Positions 48,685 through 58,443 of a DNA stretch of 64,000 bases are shown here, in pieces. Within the stretch, counting starts at the first letter, position 1; the number at the start of each line of letters is the position of its first letter. A model generated the notes under the pieces. It ran no database searches and had not been told where the DNA came from. It saw nothing but the letters and a program-made list of their open reading frames with translations. A program made the translations under genes and the position numbers. The stretch lies in contig KZ627153.1 in NCBI GenBank assembly GCA_002917775.1, positions 939,774 to 1,003,773 on the forward strand. The letters run 5' to 3'. The stretch comes from Glaciozyma antarctica PI12 (taxonomy: Eukaryota > Basidiomycota > Microbotryomycetes > Kriegeriales > Camptobasidiaceae).

Positions 48685-48954
48685 GCTGGGCTGGAGGAGA
48701 GGAGGTGGGGCGGAAGAGGTGAGAAACAGGGGAGGAGGGGAGAGGACGCCGTCAGCGGAGGTCGGGAGGGGAAGCAGGCTGTCGCTGTGCCTGAGTCTAG
48801 ATCGTAGAGCTTACTTTGAGTGTTGTTTGGCAGCGCTAAGGTGGGAGAAGGAGAGGGCAAGGCGAAAGGGAGGAGGTCAAGAGACGAACGACGCCTCCGC
48901 CTGTCTCCCTCCTCCACCCCCCTCCCACCGACACTCCCCCTCCGCCGTCAAAAA
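48685..48954. promoter_or_regulatory. Compact bidirectional promoter, YPI1/WD40-cyclophilin
   Basis: Only 270 bp separate the two start codons, so both promoters and leaders must overlap or abut. Pyrimidine-rich tracts precede the rightward ATG (tccgccgtcaaaaa). Confidence 0.6.
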
Positions 48955-51951
48955 ATGGCAATCTCACCTCCCGCCGAGAGCTCAACCTCCCTCGGCAAGC
49001 GCGTTCGTGCAGAGGAGATTGACAACGTCGACTTTGCCCGTGAGTCCGGTTCCCGCTGGGTCGCCTGCTGGTTCGTGAAGGAGGGTGGAGAGCTCTCGCG
49101 AGTAGTATCGTTTGGCGTCGTGACTGGTTCTGCGCGTGCGTGAGTGGGGAAGTAGACGATGCTGGAGCGGCGACACGAGCGGGCAGGCTCACGGCGAGGA
49201 AGAGGAGCTGCGGGAGTGCAGATTGAGCGGGGACGCAGGCCGGTAGAGCTGTACTGGGGACGGCGCCGTCTGATTGAGCAGATTCAGCACCAGGCGTGGT
49301 GTTCCTTCTTCAGCCCCCGTCGGCGTCAGGAGGAGCTCGTGTTGTTTGGTTCTCGCCCCAGATCTTGGTCCTCCTGCAGCTCAACTCAAGCAGCCCAAGA
49401 CCCCGACTGACTCTCTGGCCATATAGATGCTTCCACCTCAAGCAACGCCGCAGCTCCTCCCCCCGCTGAAGTTGAGGCCACCGCCGAGGACGACGAATCG
49501 GACGATGACTTTGGACCTATGCCGCTGCCGCTGGAGGCGTCTGGACCTCAGAAGAAGCGCAGAAGTACGTTCCCTGTAAACTACCGAAGTTCCTTGCAGG
49601 CTCTTGCTAATCCCGCACTCCCTGCAGCTCTCCCACACGAGAAGCTCTACCTCGACCACCTCCCCTCCGCCGACCGCTACTGGAAGTCGTTCATGCACCG
49701 CGACACCGTCACCGAGATTGCCGTCACCTCGTCCGTCCCCTCCCCTCCTTCCTGCGCTCTCGCTGACGCCGCCTCGCGCCCGCAGGACCAATTTTGTCAT
49801 CACCTCCTCGCTCGACGGCCATCTCAAGTTCTGGAAGAAGCAAGAGTCGGGAATCGAGTTCGTCAAGCACTACCGCACGCACCTGGGACCTATTCTTGGC
49901 GTTGCGGCGAGCGAGGACGGCCGGAGCATGGTCTGCTTGGGCGGGGATAGTGGGGGAGAGACGCCGGCGGGCGAGGCGGTCAAGGGGAGTGCGAAGGTGT
50001 TTGACGTCGAGAACTTTGGTGAGTAGCTGTGCGGTGGAGTGCAGGGAAAGAGCTGACGAGGATGCAGATATGATCAACATCCTCAAGCTGCCGTACGTCC
50101 CTCGCGCGTGCGCATGGATTCATGCGAGGGGAGACGGCATGACGCTCATTGCGATGTGGGTGGCTTCTTCTCCCCTGGCTGAACGCTACCTAACGAGCTC
50201 TGCAGTACCGACTTTGACTCGTCGACGATCCGCATCTACGATGGCCGTGGGGACGGAACGCCTCTCCACACTCTCACGACTCTGCACCGAGCGAGCGTTC
50301 ACCTCATCGCTGTGCGCTTGACTTTCTTTCGATCACAGATGATATTCTGACGATGTGGTGCCAGTACAACGACCGCTACGATGCGGTTATCTCCGTCGAC
50401 GTCGGAGGCATGGTCGAGTGCTGGGAGCCTCGCGCCCCCTTCGAGAAGCCCTCGACCGTCGAATGGACCTCAAAAGCCTCTACCGGCCTCTATGAATACA
50501 AAAAGGTGCGTTCCCTCCTCTCCCACTCTCCACAACACTAATCCCGTGCTGCAGTCCAAATCCACTCCCCTCTCCCTAACCCTCTCCCCTACCGGAACCT
50601 CTTTCGCCATCCTCTCCCTCCCCTCTCTCCGCCTGACGACTTTCAACTTCCTCACGGGCCGAGTCCATCGGGCGTACGACGAGAGTCTCGAAGCGACGCA
50701 GGAGATGCAGCAGGCTGGAACGGCGGGAGTCAAGATCGATTCGATGGAGTTTGGGAGGCGGTTGGCGGTTGAGAGGGATTTGGAGAAGAGTGCGTTGGAG
50801 GGAGTGTTGAGTGGGACGGTCGGTGCCGTGGGGGTCGGAAAGGCGGCGTGGGACGAGGGAGGGAATTTCGTACTGTACCCGACGTTGTTGGGAATCAAGG
50901 GTGAGTGCGACGCGGGTGGAGTGGGGAGGGGAGCTGATGCGGTGGGCGCAGTGGTGAATACGGTGACGAACAAGGTGGCGAGGATGTTGGGCAAGGATGA
51001 GACGGTGCGGTTCCTCAACCTCGCGCTCTACCAGGGTATGCCGATCAAGAAGGGTATCACGACTATCGTGAGTTCGCCTCTTTGGTTGCTGACGGTGGAA
51101 GCTGATGAGCTGGGGTTACAGGCGATGGCGACTTCCGACAACCCCCTGCTTCAAGTCAAGGACGTGCGGGACCCTACGCTCTTCTGCACGGCATGGAAGC
51201 GACCTCGGTTCTACATGTTCACTCGCTCGGGCCCCGAGTACGTTCCCTCCTCCCTCTCCGTCTGCGGCGCTAACACGATTCACAGCGAGAAGTCGGGCGA
51301 CCGCGACGTCTTCAACGAGAAGCCGACGCGCGACGAGCTCACCGTCGCTGCGCCCATCGCGACTCCTCAAGGCGCACTCGGTCGGAAAGCAGTCCTTCAC
51401 ACGACCAAGGGCGACATTCACATCGACCTCTTCCCTGACCAAGTCCCGAAGACGGTCGAGAACTTTGTGGGATTGGCGAGGAAGGGGTACTACGACGAGG
51501 TCATCTTTCATCGCGTTATTCCCAAATTCGTGCGTTCCTCTCTCTCGCGTTGATGAGGCTGAGCTGACGACGAGCGCAGATGCTTCAAACTGGAGATCCT
51601 CTCGGAGATGGAACCGGAGGAGAATCCCTCTGGGGCCATGCGTTTGACGACGAGTTCCACCCTTCGCTCAAGCACGACCGACCCTACACGGTCAGCATGG
51701 CGAACGCGGGACCCAAGACGAATGGCAGTCAGTTCTTCATCACTTGCGCGCCGACACCGTGGTTGGACGGCAAGCATAGGTGCGTCTTCTCTTCTCGAGT
51801 TTCGTGCGTGAGCTGATGCCTGGGTCGACGTAGTATCTTTGGGAGGGCGACGGCGGGGCTGGACGTTATTCACGAGATTGAGAACGTGAGGACGGACAAG
51901 GGGGACAAGCCGCACGACGAGATCAGGATCGTTAGCGTCGAGGTCGAGTAG
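48955..51951 (+). CDS. WD40-repeat peptidyl-prolyl cis-trans isomerase (PPWD1/Cyp-type)
   Basis: This nuclear cyclophilin is associated with the spliceosome in relatives. Order: disordered acidic N-terminus ([20 protein letters not shown]); the entry block [20 protein letters not shown] with [13 protein letters not shown], typical of PPWD1; four WD-like repeats ([71 protein letters not shown]); then the CLD domain, [94 protein letters not shown] and [20 protein letters not shown]. Active-site Arg, Phe, Gln, Trp and His positions ([18 protein letters not shown]) are present. About 12 introns; the first is about 390 nt, the longest here. Confidence 0.96.
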
Positions 51952-52937
51952 GGCGTCGACAATGCAACGCGAACGTTCTGCCAACTCCCTTCCTCGCTCT
52001 CCCTGTGTCTCGCCTCTCCAGCAGACTACAGAGGCTTGCTTTCCTCCACTTCGGCGTTCGAGGTGAGCTCCCCGGCCTGGACCCAGCTCATGCTTCCCGC
52101 CGATCCTCCCCTTCACCGATATTCCTCCTCGGCTCCCGAGCATCGCGACCCACCCTCTCCTAGAACAGGAATTCCCCGCTCGCACCGAGCCTTTCACAGC
52201 ACGCAGAGGACGAAGGGAGCGACTACTGGAGTTTCCAGCGGGGGGTTCGGTAGCGAGGGACCAGAGGAGGCTGTGTGCGTTTTTCAACCGCGTTTCGCTG
52301 CTGGGAGACGCGTCGAGGTATTCTACAAGCAAGCGTTTCCTGTGAAACCGGGAACGAAGGAATGGGCAAGGGAGCGGGGGAGAAGATCTGAAGGAGTTGA
52401 CGGCTGTAGGGTCGTTCGTGGGTCGCTTGCTGAGCTGCTGGAGCAGGTTGTTGTGCGGCCGTGTTGCCCAACTTCCTCGCAGGCTGAAGGAGGAGTATCG
52501 TGCGTAGGAAGTTGAGGCGCGTGCCTTTCCCTGAATCTTGAGGCAGCGAAGGGGGAAGCTTCGCCGGACTCCGGTGAAATCGAGCTTCGCTTGGCTTGGT
52601 TCCTCATTTTCGACTCTCCTTCGCTTCTGCGCTATGACTAGGAACTGCACAACACCTAGCTATCTATCAGGAGCTGCCTCTTCTTTCTACAGGGGAGGTC
52701 GACTGGGGCGCAAAGTGCTCCCGTTCTTCCTCTGAAACCTCTGCTCGATCGCAAAGTCACGTTTGCCGTTCGTTTGCCGTTCAACAGTTCAACAGCTCTC
52801 TCCAGGCTCCAGGGGGAACGCTGAGGTATCGCTGTGGTATCCACCCAAGTACCTGGGGCGAACTTGCCTTGGCGCTCACGAAAATAAATCGAGTCCGCGC
52901 GTTCGCTCGGACTTTGCTCTACTCAGGGCGACGAGCA
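51952..52937. other. Intergenic region, about 985 bp
   Basis: It lies between two rightward genes. A 159-codon frame at 52036-52515 shows no motif. A short direct repeat (gtttgccgttc twice, then cagttcaacagttcaacag) sits at 52768-52798. The right end holds the promoter of the next gene. Confidence 0.4.
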
Positions 52938-55115
52938 ATGGCGACTGGGGAAGCGTACCAGCTCCTCAACACGAAGCCCAGCTTGGACAGCAACTACAGG
53001 GACTCTGAAGAGGACGGCTCCCTCTACTCCGGCACCTCGTACCTCCCTCGTCCCTCCTCCTCCTCACGCCTGAGCAGCCTCCTCCGCAACCGCCTCCACC
53101 TCATCCTCCTGTCAGCTCTCGCCCTCACCCTCCTCGCCTTCGCCTCCACCTCCGCCACCTTTCTCCTCCCCTACTCACCGCACTACCTCTACCCTACCGC
53201 GGACCCAACGAAGCGCGTAGAGCGGAACCCTCGCGTTTCCCTCTCCGCCTACCTCCACTCCCAGTTCAACCAGTCCGACATCGTCGCATGGACTTTCGCG
53301 ACCGAGACGTACGTGCTGGCGATCCGGAATTGGGACGCGAGGAGGGAGGAGGTGGGGCTGCCGGATACGGTCGTCACGCTTTGTCTGGATGTGGAGTGCT
53401 TGGATGAGGTGGAGAGGACGGGGGGGAGAGCTTATGGTGGGTATTTGAGGGAGAGTGTTAGGCTGCCGAATCCGACGAGGAAGGGGAAGAGGGGAGAGCT
53501 GGGGAAGCGAGGAGAGGAGCGAGGACACTTTATGGCGTTTTGCAAGTTCAAGGGTGAGTCTTCCTTGGATGAGCGGGGCCGGGAGCTGATGAGGAGATGG
53601 TAGCGATGCTGGAGATCAACCGGTCTGGATTCAACTCGTTCTTCTTCGAGGGAGACACCTTCTTCTCCGAGGACCCGTTCCCCCACATGAGGTCTCTCGA
53701 CGACCCGAGCTGGGACATGGTGCGTTCCACTTTCCCACCTCAAACTGCCCAGTTTCTGATCATCTCTCCAAACCACAGCAATTCACCGAGGACATCGGCT
53801 ACATTATGGTGCGCCCGACGTCGCTCCCCTCGCTCTCCAGCTCCCACTCACGCCTCTGCGCAGAACTTTGGCTGGATATTTATGCGCTCCTGCGAGGCTA
53901 CTACCACCTATTGGGAGCATACCCTCAAGGAGTACCTACGGCAGAACCAGTGGGACGTTCGTCCTTTTCGCTCCGTCTCACCCTGCGTCTGAGACTGATC
54001 TCTCCGGCTCGCAGCAAAGCCTCATCTCGCAGGTCGTCAAGGACGATGGCGGTCGAGAGATTGGCAACTACACTACTCCTGAGCACTGGTGGCTCGTCGA
54101 CGATTACAACCTTCGCATTTCGCTTCTTCCTCTGACCAAGGTGCGTCTCTCACCCTGCTCCCCTCCCCCCAGAGTCTAACGCTGGAACCGAAACAGTTTC
54201 TCGCAAATCACGTCGTCGCCATGGGCTGGTAGTGAGCCTCTCCCTGCAGTTTCAACCTTGCAGCGCGCTAACGTCGCTCCCAGTACCCCCGATCCTGCGC
54301 TCCCAGAACCCATCATGCGTCACCTCACCGCAATAACCTACGGTACGTCCTTCAACCTCCTCACCCACTCTTCACTGACTCCTCTCAGCCAATCGTCAAT
54401 TCTACCCCAGTCCGTCCTTCCCTCTCCCTTCCTCGCACGCACTAACCCCCGCACAGAGGAACAAGGCTGGTGGACAAACCTCGACTCGTACTACACCCAC
54501 CCTCGGCGCATCCTCACTTCCTCCCCTCTCTCCGGAACGCCTTCCCAGATCCTCGCCGACGCTCGACTCCTCTCCTCCGTCTCCAATATCACCAACCGCG
54601 CTTTCCAAGTCCCCCCAAGCGTCTCTATCACGAACCCCGATGGCCAGATCTACGTACGCAATTATACCCGCGTACTCAGTATCCAGTACGTCTCCTTCCC
54701 CCGTTCTCGCTATTGAGAAGGAGCTGACGATGGAGTAGGACGGCGATAGAAACGCATTCCGATATCCTCGAACCAAATTTCTTCACCCACGCCTCACGGT
54801 ACCTCTCTCCGCCCCTTCTGGGGCTCTGGGACTCCCCTATCGCCATCTCCCTAACCTCCTTCGCGTCCGCACGAGAACTGATAGAGTTCATCGATGCGAG
54901 GAAGGAGGATGAGTTTGAGGTGCTGAGGTTGGAGGGGTTTAGGGAGGCGAGAGTGGAGGAATGGGGTTTGGAGGAAGTGGGGGTTCAGGAGGGGTTCAAG
55001 AGGGTTGGGTTGTGTCGGCAGTATGAGGTTGAGAAACTTCGTGTAGTTTTTTTTTTTTGGGTGAGGGAAGGAGAGAGCTGATGTGGTTGCAGCGTTTATT
55101 TGGTGTGAGAGTTAG
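52938..55115 (+). CDS. Type II membrane nucleotide-diphospho-sugar transferase (PF03407/GT77-like)
   Basis: A cytosolic tail (MATGEAYQLLNTKPSLDSNY) and one signal anchor (LHLILLSALALTLLAFASTS) point to the Golgi. The luminal domain reads IVAWTFATETYVLAIRNWDA, DTVVTLCLDVECLDEVERTG, HFMAFCKFKAMLEINRSGFN, FFEGDTFFSEDPFPHM, FTEDIGYIMNFGWIFMRSCE and WWLVDDYNLRISLLPLTKFL. This is the usual layout of Nucleotid_trans proteins. The metal motif, where relatives show DxD, is EGD here. Further exons (ITNRAFQVPPSVSITNPDGQ, IETHSDILEPNFFTHASRYL) continue to KLPFIWCES at 55115; the last junction uses a gtgtag donor and is less sure. Donor and acceptor sugar are unknown. The next gene starts about 300 bp downstream on the same strand. 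Confidence 0.78.
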
Positions 55116-55431
55116 GAGTGAGGAGGGTGTAGAAGGGTGGGTAATAGAGTCACGCTTATGTCGTCGAGGGGATTGCAAGATTGAGACGGAGTTGAGGAAG
55201 GCTTTGGCTTCTTTGCCTCTCTCTAGTTTCTCGTACTGCCGTTCCTGCTTCGCATCTGCCTCAAATTCCTCCCTAAAGTGTCTCGCAAGGCTCACGAGCT
55301 GTAAGCGTACACGAGCAAAGAAAGCAGACCGCGCGAGGACGCGACGCGCCTTGCCCAGCGCCGAAGTCGATCGTCCGACTCCCAACTGACCACTGGATCT
55401 TCTCTCCCGTATCTCCCTCCTTCCTCAACAG

Positions 55432-57273
55432 GGCTCCCAGCTCGTCCGCCCCCACCTCCCTCGAGGCCTTCCTCAAGCTGGTCCAGCGTTCCTCCCCACG
55501 GCTCTGCGCCGACCTCTTCCAGCCGCGCAACCAACCCTTCCTCCTCCTCCTCGTCCTCCTCAACATCTCCCTCCTCCTCTACTCCCACTTGACCTCTCCC
55601 CCACCCCTCTCCAGCTCATTCCTCCCCGCCCCTTCCTCCTGCGAACCCTGTATCTCCAATCCCTCAGACCCGCTTTGCCTCCAGTACGGTCTCGACAATA
55701 TCCGCCTTTCGAGAGCGTACGAAGGCTCTGGACATCGCGCGAAGAGGTTCGTGGAGAAGGCGCTGAGGGGGGAGGAGGTTTCGGTAGGGATTATTGGAGC
55801 GAGCGTGAGTCAGGGACATGGGTTGGATGGAGCGCCGACTTGGCATAAGGTGTTTGTGGAGGGGTTGAGAGAGTTGTTCCCCAAGGTCGTGGTGTATGAT
55901 GGGAGTGCGGCGGCGATGGATAGTAAGTACTTTGCTGGGATGGAGGAGGAGGGAGCTGATGGTAGGTGGCAGGCGCGTTCTTCTCGTTTTGCTTTGGGAC
56001 GATGGTCCCGGATGATTTGGATCTCTATCTCGTCGAGCTCGATATCAATAACGATACGTGAGTAGTCGCTGCTGTTGATACTGGGAAGGTGGAGCTGATG
56101 CCTTGCGTCGCTGCAGGTCCGAGAAGACGATTAAGGCCGACGATACTCTCAACCGCGTCCTCCTCGGCCTTCCTCAAATGCCAGCAGTCATTCGAGCCTC
56201 TGTATTCGCTCTCTCCTTCAACGACATGGCCCGCGGGTTCCCATCTAATCTGTAATTCGCCCCTCGACAAGCTTCGCTAATCAGAAAACTGACGCCTCGC
56301 TACCTCTTGGCAGTCTCACGTCCCAGTTCTTCGACACCCCCATCATCACCATACGCAACTTCTCACCTCGTTCTCCACCACGTTCTCCACCGCGAGGAGC
56401 CTCATGAATTCTTCGCCAACCTCCCAGGCGGAGCTCTCGACCTCGTACGTCGTCCTCGCGCGACTCCTGCGAAGAGACCTTACTGACGAAATTCGTTCGC
56501 AGCGACATGCCAGCGTAGCAGGCCACCGTGCTCTAGGCGACATGCTCACTCTCTTCATTCGGAAACAACTCTGCGAAGTCCTTCGAAGGCGGGAACATCC
56601 TCCGAGACTTGCGAGTGGTATCTGGCCTACGGAGGATATTCTAGGCTCGGTTCCGAGCCTATTCCTCTGGGAGAAGGTACGCTCTTCCTTCCTCCCTTCA
56701 TCACGAGTTGTGCTAATGCGCGGATGCAGTTCGCAGGCGGCCACGCACCAGTTCGAATCACCCCCTCCTGCTCCTTCGCCATCTCCCCCACACACCCTCT
56801 CCTCCCTCTCCCAACCCACTCCCCCTCCTGGGCTCAAATCGAATGGAACGGTAAAAAAGCATGGCAGAGCTCCGTTGTTGGTGACGCCATCTCGTTCGCG
56901 TTCAAAGGGACTAGAGTCGGCTTGTTCGTGTGGACTACGAATGGGGTTGGGAGTGAGGTTCCTCCGGGGAGGGCGGCGTGCTGGATTGGGGAAGAGCTGG
57001 AGGAGGCGAGGACGATTGAGGCTTGGAGTGGGAGTGGGATTTCGGGACCTGAGTGAGTCTCTTTTTCACGAGAGTGGGCGGGGTGGTGCTGATGGCTGCG
57101 CAGGTGGAGTCTCGTTGGAGATGATTTACCGCTGGCGGATTAGTGAGGTTCTCGGCTGCAGGAGGAGGAAGTAGGCTGATGAGCTGTGGCGCAGTGTCTT
57201 GACTTGCCAGATCCTCAAGGAGTCTTCGACGGCGGGACACGATTTTCGGATTATGGGAATCGCATCGCAATGA
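55432..57273 (+). CDS. Membrane-anchored SGNH/GDSL-type hydrolase-like protein
   Basis: The first visible exon gives APSSSAPTSLEAFLKLVQRS and one anchor (QPFLLLLVLLNISLLLYSHL), so the protein is type II. The SGNH core follows: VSVGIIGASVSQGHGLDGAP with the nucleophile-type GxS (GAS), WHKVFVEGLRELFPKVVVYD, FFSFCFGTMVPDDLDLYLVE LDIN, then ASVFALSFNDMARG, HLVLHHVLHREEPHEFFANL and LRHASVAGHRALGDML (the Asp/His end of the fold). A C-terminal beta domain (AQIEWNGKKAWQSSVVGDAI, GLFVWTTNG) closes with YVLTCQILKESSTAGHDFRI. Homologous layouts occur in polysaccharide O-acyl transferases or esterases. The start is unresolved: no ATG lies in the first exon, whose acceptor leaves G-GCT, fitting an AT|G split start with an upstream AT (candidate 55158-55159). 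Confidence 0.78.
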
Positions 57274-57612
57274 GCTTTATCAACACGACCTCGCTTCCTC
57301 TCCTTCTACGTGCTTCAGATGGCGCCTCTCTGCTTCCTGCGCGTTCGTCGAGGGAGCTTCGCAGCTGCTGCCGCCTTGCGGCCTTGCTTTCTCCTGGGAT
57401 CAACCTGGGATGACTCAGGATCTTGCAAAGCGATTCAAAAGGCCCAGCAGAGGAGGTTCTGAGCCTTTGTGGGCCCACACTCGTGCGGTTACGAGCGAGC
57501 GAGCCTCTCAATAAATTATTCTAGCCACATATTCTAAATTAAATGAATTGTTTGAGGTCCTCTCTTCTGCATGCGCCGCTCCTAAGCCTGGTCGCCCCAA
57601 CTACAGCGCAGG
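57274..57612. other. Intergenic region
   Basis: About 340 bp between two rightward genes. An AT-rich patch at 57509-57545 (aataaattattctag...attaaatg) is a plausible polyadenylation region. Nothing else is seen. Confidence 0.5.
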
Positions 57613-58443
57613 ATGTCACTCCTCTTCCGCCCGCTCGCTTCGACCAGCAAATCTTCCTTCCGAACGATCGCCACCCTCCCTCTCCGCCCTCCTCCTCCTC
57701 CTCACGACCCCCTCGCCAACAAGCCCAAAATCAAGTCTGGCAACCCCAAGCGCGATCCAACCCTCTACGGTATCCCCTCTGGTGTCCCAAAAGCCGACTG
57801 GCCGAAGCGCGCGGAGACGGATACGAAGGGGCACCCGTTGTGGCAGTTCTTCCATGCGGGGGAGAGCTTGGAGGTACCGGATCGGACAAAGGATAACTCG
57901 GGTGAGTCCTCTCGTTCCTTTGCGTGCTTGGGTGAGAGCTGAGAAGTGTAGGACGGTCGTGGACGTCGTATGAGTTGAGGAAGAAGGACTTTAAGGAGCT
58001 GCATCAGCTTTGGTACGTTCTTGTCAAGGAGAGGAACGTCCTCTATACGCAGCGCGCACAGAGGCTAGGAGACAGAGGTTGGACCTGGGGCAGTTCACCA
58101 GTGTGCCAGACAAGATCCGCATGGTGCGTTCTTCCTCTTTTGCCCAGTCGCGCGTCCCTGACCCTCTCCGTTCCTCCCTCCCCTGCCCTCCCCTCCCTTC
58201 CCCTCCCCGCTACCCTCTCCCTCCTCCTTTCCTCCTCTTCCTTTCCTCTGCCTCCCTCCAACTCCCCTCCCTCACACCGCCCCTCGCCGCACAGGTCCAA
58301 AAATCGCAAGCTCGCATCAAGCAAGTCCTCTCTGAGCGGCGACACGCCGCGCTCGAAGCCGCTACGATCCTCCGCGCCGGAGGGGAGGTGGACAAGGCTG
58401 AAGCGCTTGAGAAGGTGGCGGAGGAGGGAGCGGCGTTGCTGTA
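57613..58443 (+). CDS. MRPL4: Mitochondrial large-subunit ribosomal protein uL29m (MRPL47/Mrpl4-like)
   Basis: A component of the mitoribosome near the exit tunnel. An Arg/Ser-rich mitochondrial presequence ([20 protein letters not shown]) is followed by the family core: [58 protein letters not shown] with [14 protein letters not shown], then [20 protein letters not shown] and, after an intron, [20 protein letters not shown]. The blocks [12 protein letters not shown] and EARRQRL are in different frames, one nucleotide apart, around 58050-58065, with no splice site that fits. Either the sequence has a one-base error or the gene is frameshifted. Confidence 0.85.

Noticed and set aside
51508-52650. 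380-codon open frame on the - strand
   Set aside because: It overlaps the cyclophilin domain exons antisense and continues into intergenic DNA. Composition is low-complexity Arg/Ser with no domain.
55045-55062. Poly-T run as a transposon or retrotranscript tail
   Set aside because: No target-site duplication or element body flanks it. It lies in the polypyrimidine part of a probable intron.
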